Counted from the first letter of the stretch, positions 43,739 through 53,803 are shown. The stretch: DNA of 64,000 bases from Thalassotalea ponticola (GCF_041379045.1 NZ_CP166871.1:868001-932000), one strand, 5' to 3'. The notes: generated by a model not told the origin, from the letters alone. Numbers and translations are program-made.

Positions 43739-45508
43739 ATGTCGCGTTATTTTCGCTGGCAAGGGCTATTGGGGTTCATCGCTGTAGTGGCCTTGTTGTT
43801 ACTGATTTTATTTGTTGCCGCTCCCAGCTTAGTTAAGTTATCAATTGAAAAAACAGGTGCGTGGTATTTTGGCGCGGAAGTTAATGTTGCTGATGTGGAT
43901 ATTAGCTATCACCCGTTAACCGTTTCAATAAGCGATTTGGCGATAACTGACAACACTCAACCACAGCGCAATGTAGTCGTTGCCAAACAGGTATCAGCGA
44001 CAGTTGACTGGTGGCAGTACCTATTTGGTCGGATCATTGTCGATGAGTTGGTTGCTCGCTCAGTGGCCTTTAATACTGAACGTGCTAAGCCTGGTAAGGT
44101 CTATCGAGATGCTGATATCGGTGTTGTTGAGTCATCGAAAGAGTATGTAAGGCAACAGCTTCCAGCAATCGATCTACAACTACCAAATATTCAACAACTG
44201 TTAAACAACAGTGATTTACAAACCGTAAAGGCAAGTCGTCAGCTTGAGCAAGTTTATCAACAACAGCAGCAAATGCTGACATTGATACCTCAGCAACTGC
44301 CAGATAAACAAACCTTGGCTTCGTACCAGCAAGATATTAAGCAACTCGTTGATAGTGACGTAAAGTCAGTCAGTGATGCACAGCGCATTCAACAACAACT
44401 CGAGCAACTTAAAAGTCAAATAAAACGAGATAAAAGCGCAATAAGCAGTGCCAAGCAGCAGGTGAAAGACGCCAAACGAGAGCTAAGCGAAGCTTTGGTA
44501 CAGGTGAAAAATGCACCGGCGAATGATTGGCAACAGTTGAAAAGCACTTATCAGTTAGATGTTATTGATAGCGCTGACTTTGTTCATATTTTGTTTGGTG
44601 AGCAAGCGCGTAGTTATTATCAAACAGCGGTTGATTTGTATCAAAAAGCGGCCCCGCTTATCGCCAGTGAAAACACGCAACAATCTGTCGTTCCCACATC
44701 GGTTGGTCGCTATGTTCACTTTAGCGAGGATACGCCTTTACCGAATTGGTTGGTTAAAAAGGCCAATCTAGAAGTGGTGTTATTACAAGGTAGCTTTGAT
44801 ATCAATATTACTGAGCTAACGAGTCAGCATTGGTTGCGCAATCAACCTACGCAATTGACAGTCGATGCCACACAATTGCTCGGTGAAGGCTCGGCCAACC
44901 TCAAAGCGAGTTTGTTTAACGGTACTAACAAGGTCGATTTTTTTGGCGATTACCAGTTTGCTAAACTACCAATAAACGAATTGATACTCAGACAGCAAGA
45001 CGCATTTTCGCTCAGTTTACAAGACGCTCTGATGCAGGGCCAAGGCGACTTTTCAATCAATCAAACAGGTATCAACAGCAGCAGTGAGCTGACGTTGACA
45101 GAGGTGAGTTATGCCGGCAGTGCAACCAATAAGATCGGGCAAACACTGCTCAATACGCTGCAACAAGTTAATCGCTTTAGCACCGAGGTAACATTGACTG
45201 GTGAGCTTGATGCGCCGACGATGCGAGTGACATCCGACTTGGATAATGTCATTGCAAAATCGGTGAACAATCAACTGCAAACTGAGCTAACAGCGTTTCA
45301 AGCAAGATTACAGCAGGGGTTACAAGATAAGACCGCAGGGGCATTATCGCTATCAAATGAGCAAGCAGCGTCACTTGCTCAGCTAGACACACTGCTAGCC
45401 GATACAGATACCGCATTAACCCAGTTGTTAGAAACTAAGGTAACCGATAGTCAGAAGCAAAAACTAGAAGACAAGCTGAAGAAAAAGTTAGGTAAATTAT
45501 TTGATTAA
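43739..45508 (+). CDS. TIGR03545 family protein, AsmA-like with coiled coil
   Basis: The 589-residue product has one N-terminal membrane helix (about 9-31), an AsmA-like stretch (FGAEVNVADVDISYHPLTVSI, in part), a long Gln/Lys-rich coiled coil (about 130-260) and a beta-rich C-terminal half, ending in a Lys-rich tail (LEDKLKKKLGKLF). It fits TIGR03545. The anchor and AsmA-like part suggest a periplasmic role, perhaps in envelope lipid traffic, but that is inference. GGAG stands eight bases before the ATG. It is co-transcribed with the TIGR03546 gene. Confidence 0.8.
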   Translation: MSRYFRWQGLLGFIAVVALLLLILFVAAPSLVKLSIEKTGAWYFGAEVNVADVDISYHPLTVSISDLAITDNTQPQRNVVVAKQVSATVDWWQYLFGRIIVDELVARSVAFNTERAKPGKVYRDADIGVVESSKEYVRQQLPAIDLQLPNIQQLLNNSDLQTVKASRQLEQVYQQQQQMLTLIPQQLPDKQTLASYQQDIKQLVDSDVKSVSDAQRIQQQLEQLKSQIKRDKSAISSAKQQVKDAKRELSEALVQVKNAPANDWQQLKSTYQLDVIDSADFVHILFGEQARSYYQTAVDLYQKAAPLIASENTQQSVVPTSVGRYVHFSEDTPLPNWLVKKANLEVVLLQGSFDINITELTSQHWLRNQPTQLTVDATQLLGEGSANLKASLFNGTNKVDFFGDYQFAKLPINELILRQQDAFSLSLQDALMQGQGDFSINQTGINSSSELTLTEVSYAGSATNKIGQTLLNTLQQVNRFSTEVTLTGELDAPTMRVTSDLDNVIAKSVNNQLQTELTAFQARLQQGLQDKTAGALSLSNEQAASLAQLDTLLADTDTALTQLLETKVTDSQKQKLEDKLKKKLGKLFD

Positions 45509-45619
45509 ACCTATTTATCGGTTAAGCCGTCTGCCAGCTTGTGATTGCGTGATTTACTGATAAGTTGGTGTGGTACAAATACAACAACCTAAACAACAAA
45601 GTGCGCTAATCGAGCTAAA

Positions 45620-45656
45620 AAAAAGCGACCTAATGCTATGCAGTAGGTCGCTTTTT
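45620..45656. terminator. Bidirectional terminator between TIGR03545 gene and srmB
   Basis: A perfect 13-bp stem (AAAAAGCGACCTA at 45620-45632 with TAGGTCGCTTTTT at 45644-45656) stands between the convergent stops. Confidence 0.9.
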
Positions 45657-45684
45657 TAAACGTCTCATATCGGCGAACTTAGCG

Positions 45685-46962
45685 TTACGCCTTGCTTGCC
45701 TTTTTACGTGCTTTTTTGTCTTTTTTGCGTTTCTTGGCCAACTTTTGCTGGCGGGTTAAGCCTGCGTTCTTTTTAACCTTAGCCTTGGCTTTGCTCTTGG
45801 TTTTAGTCGGGATGCGTGCTTCTTTGTGCAGCGGTCGCAAGCCTTCGATGACACGGCGTTGCAAACGCTGGTCGGTGAAGCGCTCAATCTTGCCTAAGTA
45901 CGCCATGTCATGCGCTTCAACGAGTGATATCGCGGTGCCTTTTTTTCCAGCGCGACCGGTGCGGCCAATGCGGTGCACGTAGATATCGGCTTTGCGCGGT
46001 AAATCAAAGTTAATGACATGGGTCACATCATCAATATCAAGTCCTCGTGCAGCAACGTCGGTAGCCACTAAAATATTGACTTCACCATTTTTTACTCGCG
46101 CAACGGCATTGTTGCGTTTATCTTGCGGCATTTCACCCTCAAGCCAAGCGTTGGCCAAACCTTCGCCTTGTAACTTGCCTGATAAAAACTGCACAGTTTC
46201 TCGTTTATTGGCAAAAATTACTGCTCGTTTGACTGACTCATCTTTAAGCGCAGCAATCAATAAATCAACCTTGTGCTGCTTGTTGTCAGCTAAGTGGATC
46301 CACTGATGCGTTTTGGCTTTTTCTTTGCGCGAAGGGTCTGATTCGAGATATACCGGTTCGTCTAAGATTTCTTTGGCAAAACGAATAATACCTGCACCCG
46401 CTAATGTTGCCGAAAACAGCAGCGACTGTTTACGCCATCTCGCTTCGCCTGCGATGCGGTGAATATTTTCACTAAAGCCCATGTCGAGCATGCGATCGGC
46501 TTCATCGAGGACTAAAATCTCAACTTCACGCGCATCAAATTGCTCATTTTCAATGTACTCGAGTAAACGCCCTGGCGTCGCAATTAAGATATCGGTCGTT
46601 TTGGTTAAAATTTCTTTGTGCGAGCCGTAATTAACACCGCCGGTAATCAAGCCTATTTTTATGTCGGTTAATTGCGTTAACAGCTTGGCTTGTTCGAAAA
46701 TTTGCGTTGCTAATTCACGCGTCGGAGCCAAAATTAGTACGCGAGGAAAGCCCGGCTTAGTGCGCGGGTAATCGAGTAAGTGCTGGGCACACGGCAAGAT
46801 AAACGCCGCGGTTTTACCCGTGCCTGTTGGCGCCGAGGCGAGAACATCTTTACCTGCCATCGCTTCGGGTAAAACTAACTGTTGAATAGATGTAGGCTTT
46901 TTGAAGCCTGCTTTATCGCAGCCGCCAACTAACGCATCATCGAGATCAAATTGTGCAAACAT
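45685..46962 (-). CDS. srmB: DEAD-box RNA helicase SrmB
   Basis: SrmB helps early 50S ribosomal subunit assembly. The 425-residue product has the Q motif (CDKAGFKKPTSIQQLVLP, part), Walker A SAPTGTGKTAAF, PTRELA, GGV, TPGRLLEYI, DEAD in VLDEADRMLDMGF, SAT in LLFSATL, and the RecA2 motifs RGLDIDD and HRIGRTGRAG. The C-terminal tail of about 45 residues is Lys-rich, as in SrmB and unlike the longer tails of DeaD or RhlE. RhlE is the alternative. Monocistronic, read leftward. Confidence 0.88.
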   Translation of the reverse strand: MFAQFDLDDALVGGCDKAGFKKPTSIQQLVLPEAMAGKDVLASAPTGTGKTAAFILPCAQHLLDYPRTKPGFPRVLILAPTRELATQIFEQAKLLTQLTDIKIGLITGGVNYGSHKEILTKTTDILIATPGRLLEYIENEQFDAREVEILVLDEADRMLDMGFSENIHRIAGEARWRKQSLLFSATLAGAGIIRFAKEILDEPVYLESDPSRKEKAKTHQWIHLADNKQHKVDLLIAALKDESVKRAVIFANKRETVQFLSGKLQGEGLANAWLEGEMPQDKRNNAVARVKNGEVNILVATDVAARGLDIDDVTHVINFDLPRKADIYVHRIGRTGRAGKKGTAISLVEAHDMAYLGKIERFTDQRLQRRVIEGLRPLHKEARIPTKTKSKAKAKVKKNAGLTRQQKLAKKRKKDKKARKKASKA

Positions 46963-47078
46963 AAAAGGGAAGACCTTAGACCACTATGGGTATTTGTTTT
47001 ACAAGTATATCGTAATTTTTGTGATTGACCTTGTTGGGTAAATATCTCCAGTGGATATTGATATTTGCCCAACTCATA

Positions 47079-47606
47079 TTAATTTTCGTCGAGAATTTGT
47101 TGTAGTTCGCCCAAGATTTGCTCACACCATTGACCTATGCGTTCGTCGGTGTGGTTGTATTGAGTTTCATCATCTAATGCGAGACCAACAAAGTACTCTG
47201 AGTCATCGGTTAACGCCTTTGAGTCGCTAAACTGATACCCTTGATTTGGCCAGTAGCCAATAATTTCAGCGCCACAGCTAATAACCACATCGTGTAACAT
47301 GCCAAGCGCGTCTTGAAACCACTGGCCATAGCCTTCTTGATCGCCAAGACCAAATAGAGCCACCACTTTGCCGTTTAGATTTAACGCCGCAGCATCATCC
47401 CACTTTGATTCCCAATCTTCTTGTAATTCACCAAAATCCCACGTTGAAATACCAAAAATGAGTATGTCGTATTGTTCGCATTGGTTAAGGGGGATATCTT
47501 TAATGTTGTGTATATCGACCAGATCTGCCCCTAATGTGGCCTGAATTTTTTCAGCCGCCATTTCGGTGTAACAGGTTGTCGAGCCGTAAAACAAGCCAAT
47601 TTTCAT
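47079..47606 (-). CDS. fldB: Flavodoxin B
   Basis: Flavodoxin carries low-potential electrons with bound FMN. The 175-residue product has the phosphate loop [17 protein letters not shown] (about 4-20), the FMN-stacking [13 protein letters not shown] and [20 protein letters not shown], with FVGLALDD near the end. This is closer to FldB than FldA of E. coli. Its neighbourhood (next to dsbC-recJ-prfB-lysS) is the classical fldB location. The gene usually between them, xerD, is missing. Confidence 0.9.
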   Translation of the reverse strand: MKIGLFYGSTTCYTEMAAEKIQATLGADLVDIHNIKDIPLNQCEQYDILIFGISTWDFGELQEDWESKWDDAAALNLNGKVVALFGLGDQEGYGQWFQDALGMLHDVVISCGAEIIGYWPNQGYQFSDSKALTDDSEYFVGLALDDETQYNHTDERIGQWCEQILGELQQILDEN

Positions 47607-47743
47607 CGTTAACCAGTACCTTATTTAACAGAGGCGCGATTCTACCTTAAATTTAGCTAAGATCCTATGTTAGCAACAGATAATTACACTAATCGCCATT
47701 GCGTCCAAGTTGGCAACGCGATGGCGCGGTGAATGATCAATCT

Positions 47744-47923
47744 ATGGCTATACTAAATAGATTGCTTCACTGGCAAAGCTATTGCCTGATAGGCTCGCGC
47801 ACCGCTGCAACAGCATGGGCTGTAAATAAAGTCAAAGCGAGTGCCCATGCGGTGGTTGTTATTTTAGCCAAAGCCGCGCATAGATTGTTGGTTTTGCTTG
47901 CATTTAGATGTGAAGGCAAGTAG
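47744..47923 (+). CDS. Hypothetical small ORF in the fldB-dsbC gap
   Basis: A 59-codon frame (MAILNRLLHWQSYCLIGS and on) with a hydrophobic middle and a basic end. The open frame begins at TTG 47699, but ATG 47744 is the first good start; no ribosome site is convincing. It occupies part of the 570-base gap where xerD would be expected, yet shows no XerD-like motif. The remaining 250 bases up to dsbC hold no gene I can support. Confidence 0.25.
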   Translation: MAILNRLLHWQSYCLIGSRTAATAWAVNKVKASAHAVVVILAKAAHRLLVLLAFRCEGK

Positions 47924-48173
47924 TTTTACGGGCACTTAAAAAAAATGCCGTTACATCGGTTGGCACAATTAGTCCTTCGCAAGAGGAACACATAGCCAAG
48001 CTGATGATAATGCAAGACCGATAAATTGATATAGGTGACGTGATAAACCGTTGGCTGAGCTAAACGTTGAATAACAACGTAGAATGCCTCAACAACGTCT
48101 TTTGTAGACGGGACTGTTGGTGGGATACGTATTGGTCATCTATCCGTGAGATTTTAGTTGTAAGGTTTTTCCA

Positions 48174-48887
48174 ATGAAAAGTATTAAAAAAGTAGTGTTG
48201 TTTGTATCTGCCTTGATGTTGTCGTTGACAGCACATGCAGACAATGAACAAATCAGTAAACAATTCGATAAAGTCGGCCTAAGCGTAGAGTCGGTAACCC
48301 CGTCTAAAGTCGATGGCTTGTACGAAGTCTTCACACCGCAAGGCTTGTTTTATGCGTCAAAAGACGGCCAGTTTTTGATTCAGGGCAAGGTGTATCAGTT
48401 GCAAGAGCAGGGTATTGTGTCATTAACGGAAAACAGTTTGGCCGCTAAACGCATTGATGGGATGAAACAATTTAACGACTCGATGATTGTATTTCCTGCG
48501 GCGGATGAAAAGTACCAGGTGACCATCTTTACCGATCTTACTTGTGGCTACTGTCGTCGCTTACACAATCAAATGCAACAATACAACGAAGCAGGCATTA
48601 CGGTTCGTTATTTGGCATTTCCTCGAGGTGGTTTAAATAGCCCGTCTTACAACGACATTCGCAGCGTCTGGTGCAGTGAAGACCAACAGTCGGCAATGAC
48701 TCGCGCTAAGGGCGGTGCTCAAATCGCTCAAAAAGTGTGTGATCAACCCGTTGCTGAACAATACCAATTTGGTCGTAAAATCGGGGTGTCAGGGACACCT
48801 GCTATTATGTTGGAAAACGGTACTATGGTCCCCGGTTATAGGTCGCCTGAAGAGCTGAAAGCGCTACTGGATAAACAACGTAGCTAA
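48174..48887 (+). CDS. dsbC: Disulfide isomerase DsbC
   Basis: DsbC corrects wrong disulfides in the periplasm and is kept reduced by DsbD. The 237-residue product has a signal peptide (MKSIKKVVLFVSALMLSLTAHA), an N-terminal dimerisation domain (about 25-85) and a thioredoxin-like domain with the active site CGYC in TDLTCGYCRRLHNQM (about 122-136) and a cis-Pro in GVSGTPAIML. Length and motif match E. coli DsbC. It is followed by its own terminator and then recJ. Confidence 0.95.
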   Translation: MKSIKKVVLFVSALMLSLTAHADNEQISKQFDKVGLSVESVTPSKVDGLYEVFTPQGLFYASKDGQFLIQGKVYQLQEQGIVSLTENSLAAKRIDGMKQFNDSMIVFPAADEKYQVTIFTDLTCGYCRRLHNQMQQYNEAGITVRYLAFPRGGLNSPSYNDIRSVWCSEDQQSAMTRAKGGAQIAQKVCDQPVAEQYQFGRKIGVSGTPAIMLENGTMVPGYRSPEELKALLDKQRS

Positions 48888-48894
48888 TTAACAG

Positions 48895-48920
48895 GAAGGG
48901 GCAATTAGCCCCTTCTTTTT
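48895..48920 (+). terminator. Terminator between dsbC and recJ
   Basis: GAAGGGGC (48895-48902) pairs with GCCCCTTC (48908-48915), followed by five T. The recJ ATG comes 68 bases later, so recJ probably needs its own promoter or read-through. Confidence 0.8.
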
Positions 48921-48987
48921 GAGCTAAAATCAGGCTATTCTTGCCTGAGTTAATATTCCCCACATCGGTTATCTTGATTGGACATAT

Positions 48988-50706
48988 ATGGATAAAACAA
49001 TTCGCCGCCGCGCGCCAAAAGAGAGCAGCTTTGGTGAGCATTTACACCCCATTTTGGCACAGGTTTATGCCAGTCGCGGCATCGTTAGTAGCGAACAACT
49101 CGAACATGAATTGCCTCGTATGTTGGCGCCAAGCTTGTTAAAGGGCATTGAGCAGGCTGCCTCATTGTTAATCGACGCGATTCGCGCCAATCAACGCATC
49201 GTCATTGTTGGCGACTTTGATGCCGATGGCGCAACCAGTACCGCATTAATGATGGACGGTTTGCGCTTACTTGGCTCGACTAACCACGATTTTATTGTAC
49301 CGAACCGATTTGAATACGGTTATGGGCTTACGCCAGAGATCAGCGATCTTGCTGCTCAAGCTGGGGCTGAGGTCATCGTTACCGTTGACAATGGCATCAG
49401 TTGTCATCAGGGTGTTGACCGCGCCAAACAACACGGCTGTACGGTTATTGTCACAGATCACCACTTACCCAGTGATAAAGCGCCCAATGCTGACGCTATC
49501 GTAAACCCGAATCAACACGGTTGTGAATTTCCATCCAAAGCGCTTGCCGGCGTTGGCGTTGCGTTTTATTTGATGCTAATGGTGCGTCAATTGATGCGCA
49601 AAGAAAACTACTTTAGTGAGCATCAGCTAGCCGAACCCAACCTCGCGCAATTACTTGATTTGGTGGCGTTAGGTACGGTTGCTGATGTGGTCAGCCTTGA
49701 TCACAATAACCGGATTTTGGTCGCGCAAGGGTTAAAGAGAATTCGCCATGGCGCGACTCGTCCTGGTATTCAGGCACTAATTGAAATCGCGGGCAAAAAC
49801 CAACGCAAACTTTGCGCCAGTGACTTTGGATTTGGCCTAGGGCCAAGGCTTAATGCGGCGGGGCGACTTGACGATATGAGTCTTGGCATTCGCTGTTTAC
49901 TCGCAACCGATATGTATCAAGCGCGAATGATTGCCGCTCAGTTAGACGACTTAAACCAAGAGCGTCGCCAAATAGAGCGCGGTATGCAAGTCGAAGCGGA
50001 GCAAATCTTACAACAATTAAACTTTACCAAGGACAGTTTACCCAGTGCGTTAGCACTGTATCAAGATGACTGGCACCAAGGGGTTATCGGCATTGTTGCT
50101 GGTCGAATAAAAGAAAAATATCACCGTCCAACCATTGTTTTTGCCCAAGGCGATGATGGGTTTATAAAAGGCTCTGCGCGTTCTATCGTCGGTTTGCATA
50201 TTCGCGATTTATTGGAGCATATTGATAGCCAACACCCCAATTTGATTGTTAAATTTGGCGGGCATGCGATGGCGGCGGGATTAACCATTGGTGAGCAAGA
50301 TTTTGAGCAATTTCAACAGTTGTTTAATCAGTATGCGTCAGCCCAGCTAACCGATGATCTGTTGCAAGGCGTGATTCTGTCTGACGGCGAGTTATCAACA
50401 GACTGTTTTAATTTAGCATTTGCTGAATTATTGAAAAATGCAGGTCCATGGGGGCAGAGTTTCCCTGAGCCGGTATTTGACAACACGTTTGCGGTTTTAC
50501 AGCAACGCATTGTTGGCGATAAGCACCTTAAAATGGTGGTACAACAGGGTGACTTAGCTATTGATGCTATCGCCTTTAACGTCGACTTACAAAAATGGCC
50601 AAACCCCAACTGTCAGTGGGTGCACATGGCGTACAAACTCGATGTGAATGAATTTCGGCAAAAGCAGAGTCTACAGCTGTTGGTTGAACACATCGAAAGC
50701 GCCTAA
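48988..50706 (+). CDS. recJ: Single-stranded-DNA 5'-3' exonuclease RecJ
   Basis: RecJ degrades single-stranded DNA in recombination, mismatch and base-excision repair. The 572-residue product has the DHH-phosphoesterase motifs: IVGDFDADGATSTALM (motif I), TVDNGIS, TDHHLPSD (DHH), LDLVALGTVADVVSL, and the DHHA1 GGHAMAAGLTI (about 425-435). Length is close to the 577-residue E. coli enzyme. It stands between dsbC and prfB as in enterobacteria, and its stop overlaps the stem of a terminator. Confidence 0.95.
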   Translation: MDKTIRRRAPKESSFGEHLHPILAQVYASRGIVSSEQLEHELPRMLAPSLLKGIEQAASLLIDAIRANQRIVIVGDFDADGATSTALMMDGLRLLGSTNHDFIVPNRFEYGYGLTPEISDLAAQAGAEVIVTVDNGISCHQGVDRAKQHGCTVIVTDHHLPSDKAPNADAIVNPNQHGCEFPSKALAGVGVAFYLMLMVRQLMRKENYFSEHQLAEPNLAQLLDLVALGTVADVVSLDHNNRILVAQGLKRIRHGATRPGIQALIEIAGKNQRKLCASDFGFGLGPRLNAAGRLDDMSLGIRCLLATDMYQARMIAAQLDDLNQERRQIERGMQVEAEQILQQLNFTKDSLPSALALYQDDWHQGVIGIVAGRIKEKYHRPTIVFAQGDDGFIKGSARSIVGLHIRDLLEHIDSQHPNLIVKFGGHAMAAGLTIGEQDFEQFQQLFNQYASAQLTDDLLQGVILSDGELSTDCFNLAFAELLKNAGPWGQSFPEPVFDNTFAVLQQRIVGDKHLKMVVQQGDLAIDAIAFNVDLQKWPNPNCQWVHMAYKLDVNEFRQKQSLQLLVEHIESA

Positions 50707-50728
50707 TCACAAGGCGCTTTTTTTTTTA
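50697..50728 (+). terminator. Rho-independent terminator after recJ
   Basis: AAGCGCCT (50697-50704) pairs with AGGCGCTT (50712-50719), followed by a long T-run. The left arm lies in the last codons of recJ. Confidence 0.9.
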
Positions 50729-50824
50729 CTTTTTTGCCGAAAACGCGCTCGCTGTCTGTATTCTGCGGCTTAGATAAGATACAATGCGCGATTACTATTT
50801 ATCATGCGACTTTTGTAACTTTTG

Positions 50825-51922
50825 ATGTTTGAAATCAATCCTATACTTAACCAAATTAAGGATATTCGCGAGCGTACCTCTGTGCTTCGCTCATATTTGG
50901 ATTATGAGCAAAAAGCAGAGCGCTTAACCGAAGTAAACCGCGAGCTAGAGCAGCCCGATGTTTGGAACGAACCCGACCGAGCTCAAGCGTTGGGTAAAGA
51001 GCGCAGTGCGTTGGAATTGGTGGTGAAAACCATTGATGATATGGATGCAGGGTGTGAAGACATTGAAGGGCTAGTGGAGTTAGCGGTTGAAGAAGACGAT
51101 GAAGAAACGTTGACCGAAGCAACGGCTGAGCTTGAAGGATTAGAGCAACAATTGGCAAAACTCGAGTTTCGCCGGATGTTTTCAGGCGAACAAGATGAAA
51201 ACGATTGTTATCTCGACATTCAAGCAGGCTCTGGTGGCACCGAAGCGCAGGACTGGGCAAATATGCTAATGCGCATGTATCTGCGTTGGGGAGAAGCTCA
51301 CGGCTTTAAAGTGGAAGTGATGGAAGAAACCGACGGTGATGTCGCTGGCATTAAAGGCTGTACCATCCGCTTTAGCGGTGAATACGCCTACGGCTGGTTG
51401 CGCACGGAAACAGGCGTACACCGACTGGTACGCAAATCTCCATTTGACTCTAATGCGCGTCGTCATACCTCGTTTGCTTCTGCGTTTGTGTACCCAGAAA
51501 TAGATGACAATATTGATATTGATATCAATCCAGCAGACTTGCGCATAGATACGTTTAGAGCCTCTGGCGCCGGTGGTCAGCACGTTAATAAAACCGACTC
51601 GGCCATTCGCATTACCCACGAACCAACCGGGGTTGTGGTGCAGTGCCAAAACGATCGCTCACAACACAAAAACAAAGCGCAAGCAATGAAAATGCTACAA
51701 GCTAAGCTTTATGAGTTAGAAATTCAAAAGCAAAACGAAGACAAGCAAGCGCTAGAAGAAGGTAAGTCGGATATTGGCTGGGGTAGTCAAATTCGCTCTT
51801 ATGTGCTTGATGACAGTCGGATAAAAGATTTACGAACCGGCGTTGAGTCGCGCAATACCCAAGCGGTACTCGACGGTGGTTTGGATCCATTTATTGAAGC
51901 CAGTTTAAAATCTGGCCTGTAA
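50825..51922 (+). CDS. prfB: Peptide chain release factor 2, without programmed frameshift
   Basis: RF2 terminates translation at UGA and UAA. The 365-residue product has the SPF stop-recognition motif (KSPFDS) and the catalytic GGQ in [17 protein letters not shown] 50825 starts MFEINPIL. In most bacteria codon 26 is an in-frame UGA bypassed by +1 frameshifting after a Shine-Dalgarno-like AGGGGG; here codons 22-27 read CGC TCA TAT TTG GAT TAT, with Asp at codon 26 (50900-50902), no UGA and no upstream AGG tract. RF2 is therefore made without this autoregulation. A TTG at 50822 precedes the ATG. Confidence 0.96.
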   Translation: MFEINPILNQIKDIRERTSVLRSYLDYEQKAERLTEVNRELEQPDVWNEPDRAQALGKERSALELVVKTIDDMDAGCEDIEGLVELAVEEDDEETLTEATAELEGLEQQLAKLEFRRMFSGEQDENDCYLDIQAGSGGTEAQDWANMLMRMYLRWGEAHGFKVEVMEETDGDVAGIKGCTIRFSGEYAYGWLRTETGVHRLVRKSPFDSNARRHTSFASAFVYPEIDDNIDIDINPADLRIDTFRASGAGGQHVNKTDSAIRITHEPTGVVVQCQNDRSQHKNKAQAMKMLQAKLYELEIQKQNEDKQALEEGKSDIGWGSQIRSYVLDDSRIKDLRTGVESRNTQAVLDGGLDPFIEASLKSGL

Positions 51923-51932
51923 TTTACGAGAA

Positions 51933-53477
51933 ATGACAATGACAGAACAAGTGAAAGACGAAAACAAATTGATCGCTGAACGTCGCAGTAAGTTAGAAAA
52001 TATTCGCGCTAACTGTGCCGCTAACGGTCACCCAAATGACTTTGTTCGCGAGCACTACGCTGGCGATATTCAAGCTGCTCACGGTCACAAAGACAAAGAG
52101 CAACTTGAACAAGACAAGTTAGTGTTCAGTGTTGCAGGTCGCGTTATGGCTAAACGTGGCCCATTTTTAGTATTACAGGACATGTCGGGTCGCATTCAAG
52201 CCTACGCCGACAAACAGGTACAAAAAGATATTAAAGCGCGTTGGGGCGTTTTGGATATCGGCGATATCATTGGTGTGACGGGCGAGCTTAGCAAATCAGG
52301 TAAAGGTGATTTGTACGTTAATATGCAAGACTATCAGCTATTAACTAAGTCATTGCGTCCATTACCAGAAAAATACCACGGTTTGTCTGATCAAGAAATG
52401 AAGTACCGTCAGCGTTACGTCGACTTGATTATCAATCAAGAGACGCGTAACACGTTCGAAATTCGCTCAAAAATCGTCAACGGCATTCGCAAGTTTTTAA
52501 CTGAGCGTAATTTTATGGAAGTTGAAACGCCGATGTTGCAGACCATCCCTGGTGGTGCGACCGCGAAGCCGTTTGAAACATTCCACAATGCTCTTGATAT
52601 TGAAATGTTCTTACGCATTGCACCAGAGCTATATCTCAAGCGTCTCGTGGTCGGTGGTTTTGAACGCGTTTTTGAAATTAACCGCAATTTCCGCAACGAA
52701 GGTCTTTCAACGCGTCACAACCCAGAATTTACGATGATAGAATTCTATCAGGCGTATGCGACATACCAAGACTTAATGAACTTGACCGAGGAAATGCTGC
52801 GCACACTTGCCGAAGACATCCTAGGCGATGCAGTGATTCGCAACACGGTTAAAAACGCTGACGGCGAGGTGGTTGAAGAAAAATTCTACGACTTTGGTAA
52901 GCCATTTGCGCGCTTGTCGATGATGGATGCGATTATAAAGTACGCGCCAGAACTAGATGAAGCGGTGATCCGCGATCCTGAAAACCGCTTTGATGAATTA
53001 CGTGCGATTGCCAAGCAAGTAGGCGTTAAAGAGCCAGAAGGTGAAAACGTTTGGGGCCCAGGTAAGTACTTGTGTGAAATTTTTGAAGAAGTGGCAGAGC
53101 ATCGCTTAGATCAGCCGACCTTCATTACAGAGTACCCATGGGAAGTATCGCCATTGGCGCGTCGCAACGACGACAACCCGTTTATTACTGACCGCTTTGA
53201 GTTTTTCGTTGGCGGACGCGAGCTTGCTAACGGCTTTAGTGAGCTAAATGATGCCGAAGACCAAGCCGCTCGCTTTAGAAAGCAGGTTGAAGAAAAAGAT
53301 GCGGGTGATGATGAAGCGATGCACTTTGATGAAGATTACATTACCGCGTTAGAATACGGTTTGCCACCTACTGCGGGTGAAGGTATCGGTATTGACCGTT
53401 TGGTGATGCTGTTTACAGACTCGCCAACGATCAAAGATGTGATATTATTCCCGCACATGCGACCATTGTCGGAGTAA
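51933..53477 (+). CDS. lysS: Lysyl-tRNA synthetase, class II
   Basis: LysS charges tRNA-Lys. The 514-residue product has an OB-fold anticodon domain (about 60-155; [20 protein letters not shown] in part) and class II motifs 1 ([21 protein letters not shown]), 2 ([20 protein letters not shown]; both in part) and 3 ([13 protein letters not shown]). ATG 51933 is used; a second ATG two codons on is possible. It is 10 bases after prfB, so the two are co-transcribed, followed by a terminator. A short insert ([18 protein letters not shown]) lies after motif 2. Confidence 0.97.
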   Translation: MTMTEQVKDENKLIAERRSKLENIRANCAANGHPNDFVREHYAGDIQAAHGHKDKEQLEQDKLVFSVAGRVMAKRGPFLVLQDMSGRIQAYADKQVQKDIKARWGVLDIGDIIGVTGELSKSGKGDLYVNMQDYQLLTKSLRPLPEKYHGLSDQEMKYRQRYVDLIINQETRNTFEIRSKIVNGIRKFLTERNFMEVETPMLQTIPGGATAKPFETFHNALDIEMFLRIAPELYLKRLVVGGFERVFEINRNFRNEGLSTRHNPEFTMIEFYQAYATYQDLMNLTEEMLRTLAEDILGDAVIRNTVKNADGEVVEEKFYDFGKPFARLSMMDAIIKYAPELDEAVIRDPENRFDELRAIAKQVGVKEPEGENVWGPGKYLCEIFEEVAEHRLDQPTFITEYPWEVSPLARRNDDNPFITDRFEFFVGGRELANGFSELNDAEDQAARFRKQVEEKDAGDDEAMHFDEDYITALEYGLPPTAGEGIGIDRLVMLFTDSPTIKDVILFPHMRPLSE

Positions 53478-53527
53478 TCTATAGCTCGCCGGTTGGGTAA
53501 CAACTGGGCGGCGCTTACCCTAATCAA

Positions 53528-53558
53528 AGGATCTATCTTGTATAGGTCCTTTTTTTTG
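53528..53558 (+). terminator. Rho-independent terminator after lysS
   Basis: AGGATCTAT (53528-53536) pairs with ATAGGTCCT (53542-53550) with one G-T pair, followed by a run of T. Confidence 0.88.
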
Positions 53559-53575
53559 TGCTCAGTCTAGCTAAA

Positions 53576-53712
53576 AGGGGGAAGCTGCAAGCTGCAAGCT
53601 GTAAGAAGGAAGCTATAAGCTGTAAGGGAAAAAGCTGTAAGGGAAAAAGCTGTAAGAGGAAAAAGCTGTAAGGGAAAAAGCTGTGAGGGGGAAGCTAAGA
53701 GCAGAAAGCTGT
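53576..53712. repeat. Second heptamer-type repeat tract, degenerate
   Basis: It starts with AGCTGCA-AGCTGCA-AGCTGTA and passes through AGCTATA-AGCTGTA to longer units built on AAAGCTGTAAGGG. The core heptamer AGCTATA/AGCTGTA is shared with the tract at 38381, but here units of about 14-16 bases dominate. It lies between the lysS terminator and ruvX. Confidence 0.85.
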
Positions 53713-53803
53713 CGCGGTGCCATCGCTCTGCTAGAGCATTGTCTGCTTTATTCGGTTATACTCTCAGCTCTAATTAAGCGATGAACAAGAATGTAATTTA
53801 CTT

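Noticed and set aside
51266..51649. A 127-codon minus-strand frame inside prfB.
   Set aside because: prfB is certain and highly conserved here; the antisense frame has no features of its own.
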